Position numbers and translations under genes: made by a program. Shown piece by piece: positions 1-7,399 of a DNA stretch of 64,000 nucleotides. The DNA is taken from positions 276,386 to 340,385 of the forward strand of contig CATXDC010000001.1 in the NCBI GenBank assembly GCA_958366985.1, given 5' to 3'. Source of the DNA: an uncultured Oscillospiraceae bacterium. GTDB lineage: Bacteria; Bacillota; Clostridia; Oscillospirales; Acutalibacteraceae. Every line of letters begins with the position of its first letter. Position 1 is the first letter of the stretch. The notes below the pieces were generated by a model. It saw only the letters and a list, made by a program, of their open reading frames with translations, was not told the origin of the DNA and did no database searches.

Positions 1-1
1 A

Positions 2-199
2 GAACTTAAAATTGACTGGAAAAAAGATACATACGACAAGGGCGATCACCTGAATTTTTACGGTGCTCAGAAAGTTACCGGATATCTTGGTGAATATCTG
101 AAAAATAATTTTGAAATAACTGATCACAGAGGCAAAGAAGAATATAAACACTGGAACGACGATTTAAAAGCATACGAAAAAAACTCCGCTAAAATTTAA
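2..199 (+). CDS. C-terminal fragment of an SGNH/GDSL-type hydrolase (partial)
   Basis: An open frame runs from the left edge of the window to a TAA and gives 65 residues. It contains the segment GDHLNFYGAQKVTGYLGEYL, which resembles the last conserved block of SGNH-fold hydrolases, where the catalytic His sits in an HLN motif followed by a small helix and the C-terminal tail. The charged tail after it (residues 40-65) is typical of Clostridia members of this group. The catalytic Ser block lies outside the window, so the assignment rests on one motif only. A strong hairpin terminator follows. Confidence 0.5.
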   Translation, partial: ELKIDWKKDTYDKGDHLNFYGAQKVTGYLGEYLKNNFEITDHRGKEEYKHWNDDLKAYEKNSAKI

Positions 200-243
200 C
201 AGCTTCAATTTTGGCATTCCTTTCTAACCGCAACATAAAGAAT

Positions 244-283
244 AAAAACCACAGTTCAAACATAAGTTTGAATTGTGGTTTTT
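244..283. terminator. Bidirectional terminator
   Basis: An 18-base stem (244-261 with 266-283, one G-U type mismatch) has a 4-base loop. It is flanked by A-rich sequence on the left and T-rich sequence on the right, so it can end transcription both from the hydrolase fragment and from the convergent AbrB-type gene. Confidence 0.85.
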
Positions 284-303
284 CTCTTTTAACAAAATCT
301 TAT

Positions 304-558
304 TCAATTTTCTCCGGCAATATCTGAAATCTTTTCAAGCTTTGCTATACATGTTGAACATACCTTTTTGCCGTGATACTCTACGGTAGCATCTGCGCTT
401 CCGCAAAAGATACATGAAGGATTATATTTCTTTAATACAACACTGTCGCCGTCAATAAAAATCTCTACTTGCTTTAAATCCAACTGGTTTCTTATCTTCT
501 TTGGAAGTACCAAACGTCCTACTTCATCAATCGTACTTACTATTCCTGTAGCCTTCAT
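304..558 (-). CDS. AbrB/SpoVT-type transition-state regulator with C-terminal Cys pairs
   Basis: The 84-residue protein starts with the AbrB-type swapped-hairpin DNA-binding domain (residues 1-48: MKATGIVSTIDEVGRLVLPK). A short C-terminal tail carries CIFCGS and CSTC, a probable zinc-binding knuckle seen in Clostridia AbrB relatives. I chose the ATG at 558 because AGGAGTGAG lies just upstream and because a good promoter (594-622) overlaps the longer possible reading frame. AbrB-family proteins repress post-exponential and sporulation genes, and spmA is the divergent neighbour, but direct control of it is only inference. Confidence 0.85.
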   Translation of the reverse strand: MKATGIVSTIDEVGRLVLPKKIRNQLDLKQVEIFIDGDSVVLKKYNPSCIFCGSADATVEYHGKKVCSTCIAKLEKISDIAGEN

Positions 559-593
559 AATCTCACTCCTATTCTTCTCCTTGCTTCTACTAA

Positions 594-622
594 AATATAC
601 CAATTTATGGCAAAAATGTCAA
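594..622 (-). promoter_or_regulatory. Promoter of the AbrB-type gene
   Basis: On the minus strand TTGACA (617-622) is followed after 17 bases by TATATT (594-599). The start of transcription would fall about 30 bases before the chosen ATG. Confidence 0.7.
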
Positions 623-688
623 TATCTGAAACATAAACTGTCGTAAAAAGTCACAGTGATTTTTGTAGCAAAATGTAGAATTTAAAGG

Positions 689-713
689 GTATAATTCCGC
701 ACCGGAATTATAC
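689..713. repeat. 11-bp perfect inverted repeat ahead of spmA
   Basis: GTATAATTCCG (689-699) and CGGAATTATAC (703-713) flank a 3-base loop, ending a few bases before the spmA ribosome binding site (GTGAGG). It could be an operator or an mRNA 5' hairpin. It has no T tract toward spmA, so it is not a standard terminator. Confidence 0.6.
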
Positions 714-730
714 TCAGTGAGGTAATCAAT

Positions 731-1324
731 ATGATGAATATAATTTGGCCTGCAATCATTATATTTTCCTTTTTTGCCGCTGCCGCTTTAGGAAATATGT
801 CGGCGGTTTCTGCGGCTCTTATTGAGGCAGGCAACAGCGGAGTTGAACTTGCAATAAAGCTTTTAGGTATGCTTTGCCTTTGGAGCGGTTTAATGCGAAT
901 AGCAACCGAATCAGGTCTTACGGAAAAAATAGGAGCCTTGATGTATCCCGTACTTAAATTTATTTTTCCCAATCTTAAAAAGAACTCTGAAGTTGCAGGT
1001 GCAATTTCAATGAACCTTACAGCCAACATACTTGGACTTGGAAACGCCGCTACTCCTTTAGGCATTAAAGCCATGAAACTGATGAATCAGGAAAACAAAA
1101 ATTCTCTTGTTGCCACAGACAATATGATTTTTTTCGTAGTAATGAATACTGCTGCCATGCATATTATTCCCACCACTGTGGCAATGCTGCGAAGCCAATA
1201 CGGCAGCGCTAATCCCATGGAAATAATGCCTGCTGCATGGCTCAATTCCTGTGCAGCCCTTGCTGCCGGAATCACAGCGGCTAAGATTTTATCCGTATGT
1301 CTGCGTAAAAAGGAGAAAAGATAA
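731..1324 (+). CDS. spmA: Spore maturation protein A
   Basis: The 197-residue membrane protein matches the usual length of SpmA (about 196 in Bacillus). It is a nucleoside-recognition (gate) domain protein with hydrophobic segments near residues 1-25, 40-60 and 170-190 and the conserved stretch NLTANILGLGNAATPLGIKA near residue 95. SpmA and SpmB together are needed for dehydration of the spore core in Bacillus. The stop codon abuts the spmB ATG, so the two are translationally coupled. It is evidence that the organism forms spores. Confidence 0.93.
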   Translation: MMNIIWPAIIIFSFFAAAALGNMSAVSAALIEAGNSGVELAIKLLGMLCLWSGLMRIATESGLTEKIGALMYPVLKFIFPNLKKNSEVAGAISMNLTANILGLGNAATPLGIKAMKLMNQENKNSLVATDNMIFFVVMNTAAMHIIPTTVAMLRSQYGSANPMEIMPAAWLNSCAALAAGITAAKILSVCLRKKEKR

Positions 1325-1846
1325 ATGACCTTCACGGACTGGATTTTGCCCTTTACGGCGGTATTTATAATAGTTTATGGCTTAATTAAAGGCACTCCGG
1401 TTATGGACTGCTTTATAGAAGGCGCTAAGGAAGGCTTCAGCACCTTTTTAAGTATACTCCCTGCCCTCATTGCCCTGGTGGCCGCTGTATCAGTACTAAA
1501 AGCCTCTGGCGGTCTTGACGTAATTCTCTGGTTTATGAAACCCATAGCTTCAGTTACAGGCATCCCCTCAGATGTGCTCCCCCTTGTACTTTTAAGCCCT
1601 GTTTCGGGAAGCGGTTCCCTAACAATGTATGAAGCTCTTCTTAAAACAGCCGGTCCTGATTCTTTTTCAGGACGGGTTGCCTCGGTTATTATGGGCTCAA
1701 CTGAAACTACCTTTTATGCAGTTACAGTTTATTACGGCGCCGTTGGAGTTAAAAAAACACGCTTTACCCTTGCAGCCGCTTTAATAGCTGACTGCGTATC
1801 TTTTTTGCTTGCCCCAATTTCCGTAGCGCTTCTTATGGGAAAATAA
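1325..1846 (+). CDS. spmB: Spore maturation protein B
   Basis: The 173-residue integral membrane protein is the usual partner of SpmA and carries the second half of the nucleoside-recognition type fold. Conserved family features are PLVLLSPVSGSGSLTMYEAL near residue 85 and the STETTFYAV segment near 120. The ATG follows the spmA TAA directly. No strong terminator is visible after it; a promoter for the next small gene follows instead. Confidence 0.93.
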   Translation: MTFTDWILPFTAVFIIVYGLIKGTPVMDCFIEGAKEGFSTFLSILPALIALVAAVSVLKASGGLDVILWFMKPIASVTGIPSDVLPLVLLSPVSGSGSLTMYEALLKTAGPDSFSGRVASVIMGSTETTFYAVTVYYGAVGVKKTRFTLAAALIADCVSFLLAPISVALLMGK

Positions 1847-1880
1847 AAATGCAAATTAAAATATACATATCTATATTAGG

Positions 1881-1909
1881 TTGACAATATTCTTTTTTAA
1901 ATATATTCT
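1881..1909 (+). promoter_or_regulatory. Promoter of the small zinc-ribbon gene
   Basis: TTGACA (1881-1886), a 17-base spacer and TATTCT (1904-1909) form a near-consensus vegetative promoter about 50 bases before the chosen start. Confidence 0.65.
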
Positions 1910-1960
1910 ATAAATAATAAAACAAGTTTTCTTAATTTGAATTTAAAGGATCGTCTTATT

Positions 1961-2152
1961 ATGATTAAGCTATGTCCTAACTGTAAAAGCCCTGTTCCTG
2001 AAGAGGCAAGCTTTTGCCTCAATTGCTTTGCGGGAAACATCAGAGGTGTTTCGGAAACACATAAAAACGAACTTAACGCTTTTTTAAATCAGAATGGATT
2101 CTCTTCTAAAGATAAAAAATCGAAACATATTAAATCCAAAAAATACAGATAA
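1961..2152 (+). CDS. Small zinc-ribbon protein of unknown function
   Basis: The 63-residue product begins with one zinc ribbon (CPNCKSP then CLNC, four Cys within residues 5-25) and ends in a Lys-rich tail. The frame could also start at the TTG at 1937, but AAAGGA at 1945-1950 is well placed for the ATG at 1961. It has its own promoter and terminator. I do not recognise a specific family; such proteins often bind nucleic acid, but nothing here shows it. Confidence 0.6.
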   Translation: MIKLCPNCKSPVPEEASFCLNCFAGNIRGVSETHKNELNAFLNQNGFSSKDKKSKHIKSKKYR

Positions 2153-2197
2153 AAAATCTGCCCGGCAATTAATTGACCGAAGCAGATTTTTGTTTTT
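2152..2197. terminator. Bidirectional terminator
   Basis: AAAAATCTGC (2152-2161) pairs with GCAGATTTTT (2182-2191), followed by further T residues. It separates the small zinc-ribbon gene from the convergent sugar operon. Confidence 0.75.
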
Positions 2198-2202
2198 ATA
2201 TT

Positions 2203-2736
2203 TCAGTTTATCTTAGTCAGCGTCAGTTTAGTAAAAAATCTTCCCATGACTTTATTGTTTACAGTCAGATAATCTTTTACACTGACTTTTCCCGGATACG
2301 AAAGGAGATTAAAGGAGCTGCCTAAAATATTTACCCTGACCATTGTATCAACCATGGAATTTTTAAGATAAAATTTTATGCGCTTTGCTCTCTCCTTGGC
2401 GTTTGAAGCCTTTGGATTTTCAGTTTCAGCTACAAGCATTACCTTTTTACCGTTATATCTGGCAAAGAGCGTTTTCAAGGCTTCACTGCCTATTCCTGCC
2501 CCTCGGAAATTCTCAGATACTGCAAAATAATCCACCAAAACAAGGTCAGAGTAAATAAGCGTCACTGCAAAGCCGGCAAAAACACCGTCAAGCAAAAAAA
2601 CAAGAATTTCTGATTCTCCCGTTTGCATTTTATCCCAAATCATGAAAAAAGGTTTTCTTTCAATTAACGGAAATGCTTTTCGGTAAAGTTTTTTTACATC
2701 TTTTAAATCAGAATAATTTGCCGTTCTTATCTGCAC
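2203..2736 (-). CDS. GNAT-family N-acetyltransferase
   Basis: The 177-residue protein has the GNAT acetyl-CoA-binding fold: the central strand DYFAVSENFRGAGIGSEALK (about residues 68-88) holds the R-G-x-G-I-G pyrophosphate loop. The start is a GTG with AAGGAG nine bases upstream. It lies 21 bases downstream of the GH36 alpha-galactosidase gene and is probably the last gene of that operon. The substrate cannot be told from the sequence, and its link to sugar use may be only co-transcription. Confidence 0.8.
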   Translation of the reverse strand: MQIRTANYSDLKDVKKLYRKAFPLIERKPFFMIWDKMQTGESEILVFLLDGVFAGFAVTLIYSDLVLVDYFAVSENFRGAGIGSEALKTLFARYNGKKVMLVAETENPKASNAKERAKRIKFYLKNSMVDTMVRVNILGSSFNLLSYPGKVSVKDYLTVNNKVMGRFFTKLTLTKIN

Positions 2737-2757
2737 TTATATTTTCTCCTTTACATA

Positions 2758-4836
2758 TTAATCGCTGATTTTATTTACAGTCCAAATTTCATTTTTATAA
2801 TCCCCATAAAAATATCTTTCGATTCCTGCATTCATTAAATATGAACCGCTTTTTTGGAATTTTTTCTCCCCGATTTGAACCAGATATCGGCTATCTGCAT
2901 CAAGTCCTTTCAGTTTCACTTTGAAATAACGGTGCATACATTTAGTATGAACAACAGCTGCAAACACAATCGCCTTACTTTTCTTTTCATTTACAAACCC
3001 CACTGCATTAAGCATATGGTCTTTTAAATTCATAAGGGCATATCGGTCACCGAACTGTATTACATCACGGTATTCCTTATAAAGGGTAACATATTCTCTC
3101 ATAAGAGCAAGTGTTTCTTTATTGCAGCTAAACAGATTCATTCCTATGCCTAAAGCACCCTGCATTGCAATATTGAATTTAAAGGATACAGGAGCCGCTG
3201 AAACATCCGTCACCCATGCTCTCATGGCTTTTGTGGGATTTACAAGAGCGTATCCGTTTTGTATTTCGATTCTATCAACGGGATCTGTATTGTCACTTGT
3301 CCAAACCTCATCAAAATGACGGAAGGCTCCATAGTCGCATCTGCCTCCTCCTGAAGCACAGGATTCAAACTGGGTTTCAGGATATTTTTTCTTGAGTCTA
3401 TCCACAATATCATAGACTGCCATTGTATGCAAGAACCACAGTTCTTTACCATTTTCAAGGTTCTCAGCACCCGGTTCGGAAAAAGGACGGTTCATATCCC
3501 ATTTTATGTATTTGATATTGTTTTCTAGGAGAAGCCGATCTATGAAATCAAACACAAATTCCTTGACCTGCGGTTTTGTCAGATTCAAAACAAGCTGATT
3601 TCTCATAAGACTGGGTGTTCTGGTTTTGAAATGGTAAATCCAGTCAGGATGTTCACGGTACAGATTGCTGTCTGGATTTACCATTTCCGGCTCAATCCAA
3701 AGTCCAAAATCCATTCCAAGCTCGTTGACATGAGTTATCAGCTCAGAAATACCATTGGGGAACTTCTCTTTGTTTACATACCAGTCTCCGAGTCCCGCAA
3801 AATCGTCTTTTCTTTCTCCGAACCAGCCGTCATCGGTAACGAAAAGTTCAACACCAGCTTCAGCGGCTTTTTCGGCAAGTTTTTTCTGACTTTCAGCGGT
3901 CACATCAAAGCCCGTCGCCTCCCAGGAATTATATAAAACCGGAAGCGGCTTTTCACGAAACTGCTCAGGGAAAATATGCTTTAATGCAAAACGGTTCATT
4001 ATACGGGAAACTTCATTTACAGATTCGGTACATCCGAAATACACCCACGGAGCAGAAAATTCTTCCCCGCTTTTAAGAGAAACGCTGAAGTCAAAATCGT
4101 TTACCCCTAACATTGCACGTGTAACTCCAAATCCGTCACGGTTAACTGAAATTTTAAAATTTCCGCTGTATTCGAGAACTCCGTACAGCACTTTTTCGCC
4201 GTTTTCAGAGCATGGATCGGCTATAAAAAACGGTGCATTGCCATGAGCAGAGGTTCCCTTTCTGCTTTCAAAGAAAATACTTCCGCCTGAAAGCCGCTGT
4301 TTAACAATCTGATTTTCTCCGCACCAGGTTCCGTTGGAATTTATAATTTCATACTCGCATTTTTCAGGAAAACTAAGTTCAGCGGACATTATTTTTTCAC
4401 ATAAAATACTATTCTCACCGGTATTGCGGATTACAGCTTTCCTTCCTATGACATTGCAATCTGCATAAACGGTATATAAAAGCTCCGCTTCAAGCTGATA
4501 ATGAACATCACAGAGAAGAATTTTCAAGGTGTTATCCGATATAGAATAATCTTTAAAAGTAAAAACTGTATCACGTACTCCGTCACTGAATTGACATTTA
4601 AAAGCACAGTCACGGAAAAGTTTTCCTCCGAAAGGCGAATATTCCTGACAAATCACATCCAAATAAGAATGATTGGAATTGATATCATCAAAAACTTCAA
4701 TTTCAAAATCTTTTGCCTGAACTTTTTCGCCCCAGTGAAGATGCCGCAGCAATCCGTCGCTGCCTACTCCTAAAACATACTGAAAACTTTCAGTTTCCAG
4801 TACAAAAATATTTTCTCCAACTCTAAAAACCGCCAT
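2758..4836 (-). CDS. Alpha-galactosidase, glycoside hydrolase family 36
   Basis: The 692-residue protein is close to the usual 700-740 residues of bacterial family 36 enzymes that release terminal alpha-galactose from raffinose-type sugars. An N-terminal beta-sandwich is followed by the catalytic barrel with VTDDGWFG (about residue 335), GLWIEPEMVNPDS (about 385), KWDMNRPF with the likely nucleophile Asp (about 447) and SDNTDP with the likely acid/base Asp (about 514); the SCASGGGRCD substrate-binding loop is intact. There is no signal peptide, so it acts in the cytoplasm on sugars imported by the symporter of the same operon. Confidence 0.92.
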   Translation of the reverse strand: MAVFRVGENIFVLETESFQYVLGVGSDGLLRHLHWGEKVQAKDFEIEVFDDINSNHSYLDVICQEYSPFGGKLFRDCAFKCQFSDGVRDTVFTFKDYSISDNTLKILLCDVHYQLEAELLYTVYADCNVIGRKAVIRNTGENSILCEKIMSAELSFPEKCEYEIINSNGTWCGENQIVKQRLSGGSIFFESRKGTSAHGNAPFFIADPCSENGEKVLYGVLEYSGNFKISVNRDGFGVTRAMLGVNDFDFSVSLKSGEEFSAPWVYFGCTESVNEVSRIMNRFALKHIFPEQFREKPLPVLYNSWEATGFDVTAESQKKLAEKAAEAGVELFVTDDGWFGERKDDFAGLGDWYVNKEKFPNGISELITHVNELGMDFGLWIEPEMVNPDSNLYREHPDWIYHFKTRTPSLMRNQLVLNLTKPQVKEFVFDFIDRLLLENNIKYIKWDMNRPFSEPGAENLENGKELWFLHTMAVYDIVDRLKKKYPETQFESCASGGGRCDYGAFRHFDEVWTSDNTDPVDRIEIQNGYALVNPTKAMRAWVTDVSAAPVSFKFNIAMQGALGIGMNLFSCNKETLALMREYVTLYKEYRDVIQFGDRYALMNLKDHMLNAVGFVNEKKSKAIVFAAVVHTKCMHRYFKVKLKGLDADSRYLVQIGEKKFQKSGSYLMNAGIERYFYGDYKNEIWTVNKISD

Positions 4837-4858
4837 AAAGCAACCTCATCTTATAATT

Positions 4859-5692
4859 TTATTTCCAAATTATTTGGAGATCTTTTATCTCTCTTCCGTT
4901 ATCAGTAGGATACCACTTTTTTCCTAATTCAATTTCATCCTCACTCTTTAAGACCTCTACCTTTTTAAGCTTAGGACAATTGAAAAAGGCATACTCTCCT
5001 ATACTTTCAACACTCGCAGGTATTGTAACAGATGTTACCTCCGAGCAATAGGCAAAAGCATCTTTTCCGATTGTAACCAATTCATCAGGCAAATTGATTT
5101 CCTTTAAAGCACTGCACCTGTGAAAAGCTTTTTCTTCGATAGTTTTTACACTGTCGGGAATTTCAATTTTATCAATATAGTAGCACTTATAAAAAGCTTT
5201 AGTTTTTATAGTTTCAACTCCGTCGGGAATGACATACTGGGTCATTTCCTTTGCCTGACCGAGATTATTGAATTCTATTCCCTTTGCCGGTGGATAATAA
5301 ATGAGTGTTTTCATATCCTTTGAAAACAGTACTCCGTCAACGGCTGTAAAATACTGGTTCTCGCTGTCCACTTCAAATGCTTTGAGCTTTTGCTCGTTTG
5401 TCATGGACCATCCGCCGATTTTCTGCACATTTTTGCCTATTACAATTTTCTCTACCGATTCAGCATTAAAAAGCCCAAAATCAGCAATTTCAGTAACCGG
5501 TACACCCTGGAATTCATCGGGAATTATAATTTCTGTCCTTGTTGTTGTGTCAGTATAACCTACTATTGTAGCTGTACCATTTTCTATTTTATATTCTATG
5601 CCATCAGCTGTTTTTGAAGAAGTACAGCCGGACAAACAGACAACTATAAGTAAAACCGACAGGGCAAGCAATGTTAATTTAATCTTTTTCAT
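4859..5692 (-). CDS. Leucine-rich-repeat (BspA-type) lipoprotein
   Basis: The 277-residue protein begins with a lipoprotein signal peptide ending in LSGC (Cys about residue 23). After a short N-terminal region it has BspA-type leucine-rich repeats, recognisable as repeated units of the form VIPDGVETIKTKAFYKC and IEIPDSVKTIEEKAFHRC from about residue 90 to 240. Such surface proteins bind ligands or partner proteins in gut bacteria. Its place inside a sugar operon, one base after the symporter gene, suggests a role in catching the substrate, but this is inference. Confidence 0.85.
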   Translation of the reverse strand: MKKIKLTLLALSVLLIVVCLSGCTSSKTADGIEYKIENGTATIVGYTDTTTRTEIIIPDEFQGVPVTEIADFGLFNAESVEKIVIGKNVQKIGGWSMTNEQKLKAFEVDSENQYFTAVDGVLFSKDMKTLIYYPPAKGIEFNNLGQAKEMTQYVIPDGVETIKTKAFYKCYYIDKIEIPDSVKTIEEKAFHRCSALKEINLPDELVTIGKDAFAYCSEVTSVTIPASVESIGEYAFFNCPKLKKVEVLKSEDEIELGKKWYPTDNGREIKDLQIIWK

Positions 5693-5693
5693 G

Positions 5694-7355
5694 TTAATTT
5701 GCTCCCTCCTGCATCAGTGCCGGTTCTTCTCCAGCTTCACGAAGTCGTATCTCTTCAACACATTTATCATGCTGTTCTTTTGTAAAATTATAGAACAAAT
5801 ATGGAATTGTTGAAATAACAAGTCCTCCGATAGTCAGGAAAACATAAACATACATAACATTACTGAAAATAGAAGTATCAAAGAGTACGTCCCAGTCGGA
5901 TGTATATCCGAATTTTCCTAAAAGCCATGGTGACACAAGTCCTAAAACTGTGGCAACAGGAGTTGTAAACCATGCAAATATCGACTGCATATTATCCGCT
6001 CTCTCTCCTGTTTTCCACTGATGATAATCGAGTACATCCGCTCCCATATTAGCTGTAATACCGTTACAAGCCGCCGAAATTGCCGAACGTATAAAGATTA
6101 TCACCATGAGCATAATTACGCTTTGAAGCTTTAAGGCAACAGGATAAAGAGCTATCATCACAACCCATACGCTTCGCATTATAAGAATACAGGTACGCTT
6201 TTCAAATCTTTTAATAAGCCACGGGGTAAGAATATTGCCGACAGCACTGGTAATATTGATAATGGAAATTATTCCTACAATCCACTCCATACGGAGCTGG
6301 TAGATAAATATGTAATTTATAACTCCGTCGGCAAGACCATTCCAAAGAGCAAAGGTAGTTGCAAGATTGATAATCCAAAAATATTTGTTTTCAAAAAGTG
6401 ATTTTGCACTCTTTTTAAAGTCAATTTTTGGAGTTTCAATCTGATTAACGGCTACTCTTTCCTTAACCTTCACGAAAGTTAAACCAATAAGAAGGCTGAT
6501 AACAGAAAGAATTGGAATAAAAACTCTGTATGATTCTACTGCCAGATAACCACCCGTTGAAACTATAAGAATCGGAAAGATTATTCTGAAAATCGAGCGC
6601 AGATTTCCGGTAAAAATTCCGCCGATAGAATAATATTTCTGCCTTTCCACCATATTGGGAGTAATAAGAGCAACAATGGCAGTAGGATTATCGCAGTAAA
6701 TTGAAGTGAATCTTCCTCTTAATGTAAAAAGAAAATGAAGAAGCACAAGCTTTACAGTATAATCAAGAGTTGTCGGAACAAATGTAATGGCAATTGTAAT
6801 AAGAGTTACCGGGATTCCGTAGATCATCATAAATGGCTTATATCTGCCGTACTTTTTACAAAGTTTGCCCCTTAAATACCAGTTTACAAGTCCACCTGCT
6901 CCCATTACAGTAAGCGTATTACCGATAATTCCGGGAAGACCTTTGATTATTGAATCGAAAGGAGCCGACGGAACAAAATAAAACGCAATACCTATAACTG
7001 TACATATTATGTAAGCCGCAGCAGCTTTTTTTGCCTTGCTGCTTGTCAGATGACCTAAATTTTCAAATATAGTCATATTGATAGATTCAATATATAGCGT
7101 TGCATATTTTACCACAAGAGCTATAAAGGTAATGATAGTAAAATCCATAAGCTTTATTTCCATAATGGAACCGCAGAAATATCCCGCAGTAAAAGCTACC
7201 ATTTCGCTGCACACAAAAGTGAATCCGCATATACCTAAAGTACCCACACAATAGGACATGAATTCCTTAAGATTTGTCTTTTCTCCCGGAGCCGGCGTTG
7301 ACCACCGCAGCTTCAGAAAGTCAATCCCCTGTTTTATCTTTTTTGACGCCTGCAA
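5694..7355 (-). CDS. GPH-type (glycoside-pentoside-hexuronide) sugar:cation symporter, MFS
   Basis: The 553-residue protein has about 12 hydrophobic segments and the layout of the GPH family of the major facilitator superfamily, including RGKLCKKYGRYKPFMMIYG (about residue 163), a loop typical of MelB/XylP-like carriers, and ADVLDYHQWKTGERAD (about 440), the conserved segment before helix 11. It would import the oligosaccharide or glycoside cut by the GH127-like and GH36 enzymes of the operon. It is somewhat longer than most members (450-500) because of extended N- and C-terminal tails. Confidence 0.85.
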   Translation of the reverse strand: MQASKKIKQGIDFLKLRWSTPAPGEKTNLKEFMSYCVGTLGICGFTFVCSEMVAFTAGYFCGSIMEIKLMDFTIITFIALVVKYATLYIESINMTIFENLGHLTSSKAKKAAAAYIICTVIGIAFYFVPSAPFDSIIKGLPGIIGNTLTVMGAGGLVNWYLRGKLCKKYGRYKPFMMIYGIPVTLITIAITFVPTTLDYTVKLVLLHFLFTLRGRFTSIYCDNPTAIVALITPNMVERQKYYSIGGIFTGNLRSIFRIIFPILIVSTGGYLAVESYRVFIPILSVISLLIGLTFVKVKERVAVNQIETPKIDFKKSAKSLFENKYFWIINLATTFALWNGLADGVINYIFIYQLRMEWIVGIISIINITSAVGNILTPWLIKRFEKRTCILIMRSVWVVMIALYPVALKLQSVIMLMVIIFIRSAISAACNGITANMGADVLDYHQWKTGERADNMQSIFAWFTTPVATVLGLVSPWLLGKFGYTSDWDVLFDTSIFSNVMYVYVFLTIGGLVISTIPYLFYNFTKEQHDKCVEEIRLREAGEEPALMQEGAN

Positions 7356-7399
7356 ATTTCATCATCTCCAAATTCTTTTATTTATTTTTTCTGACTTAA

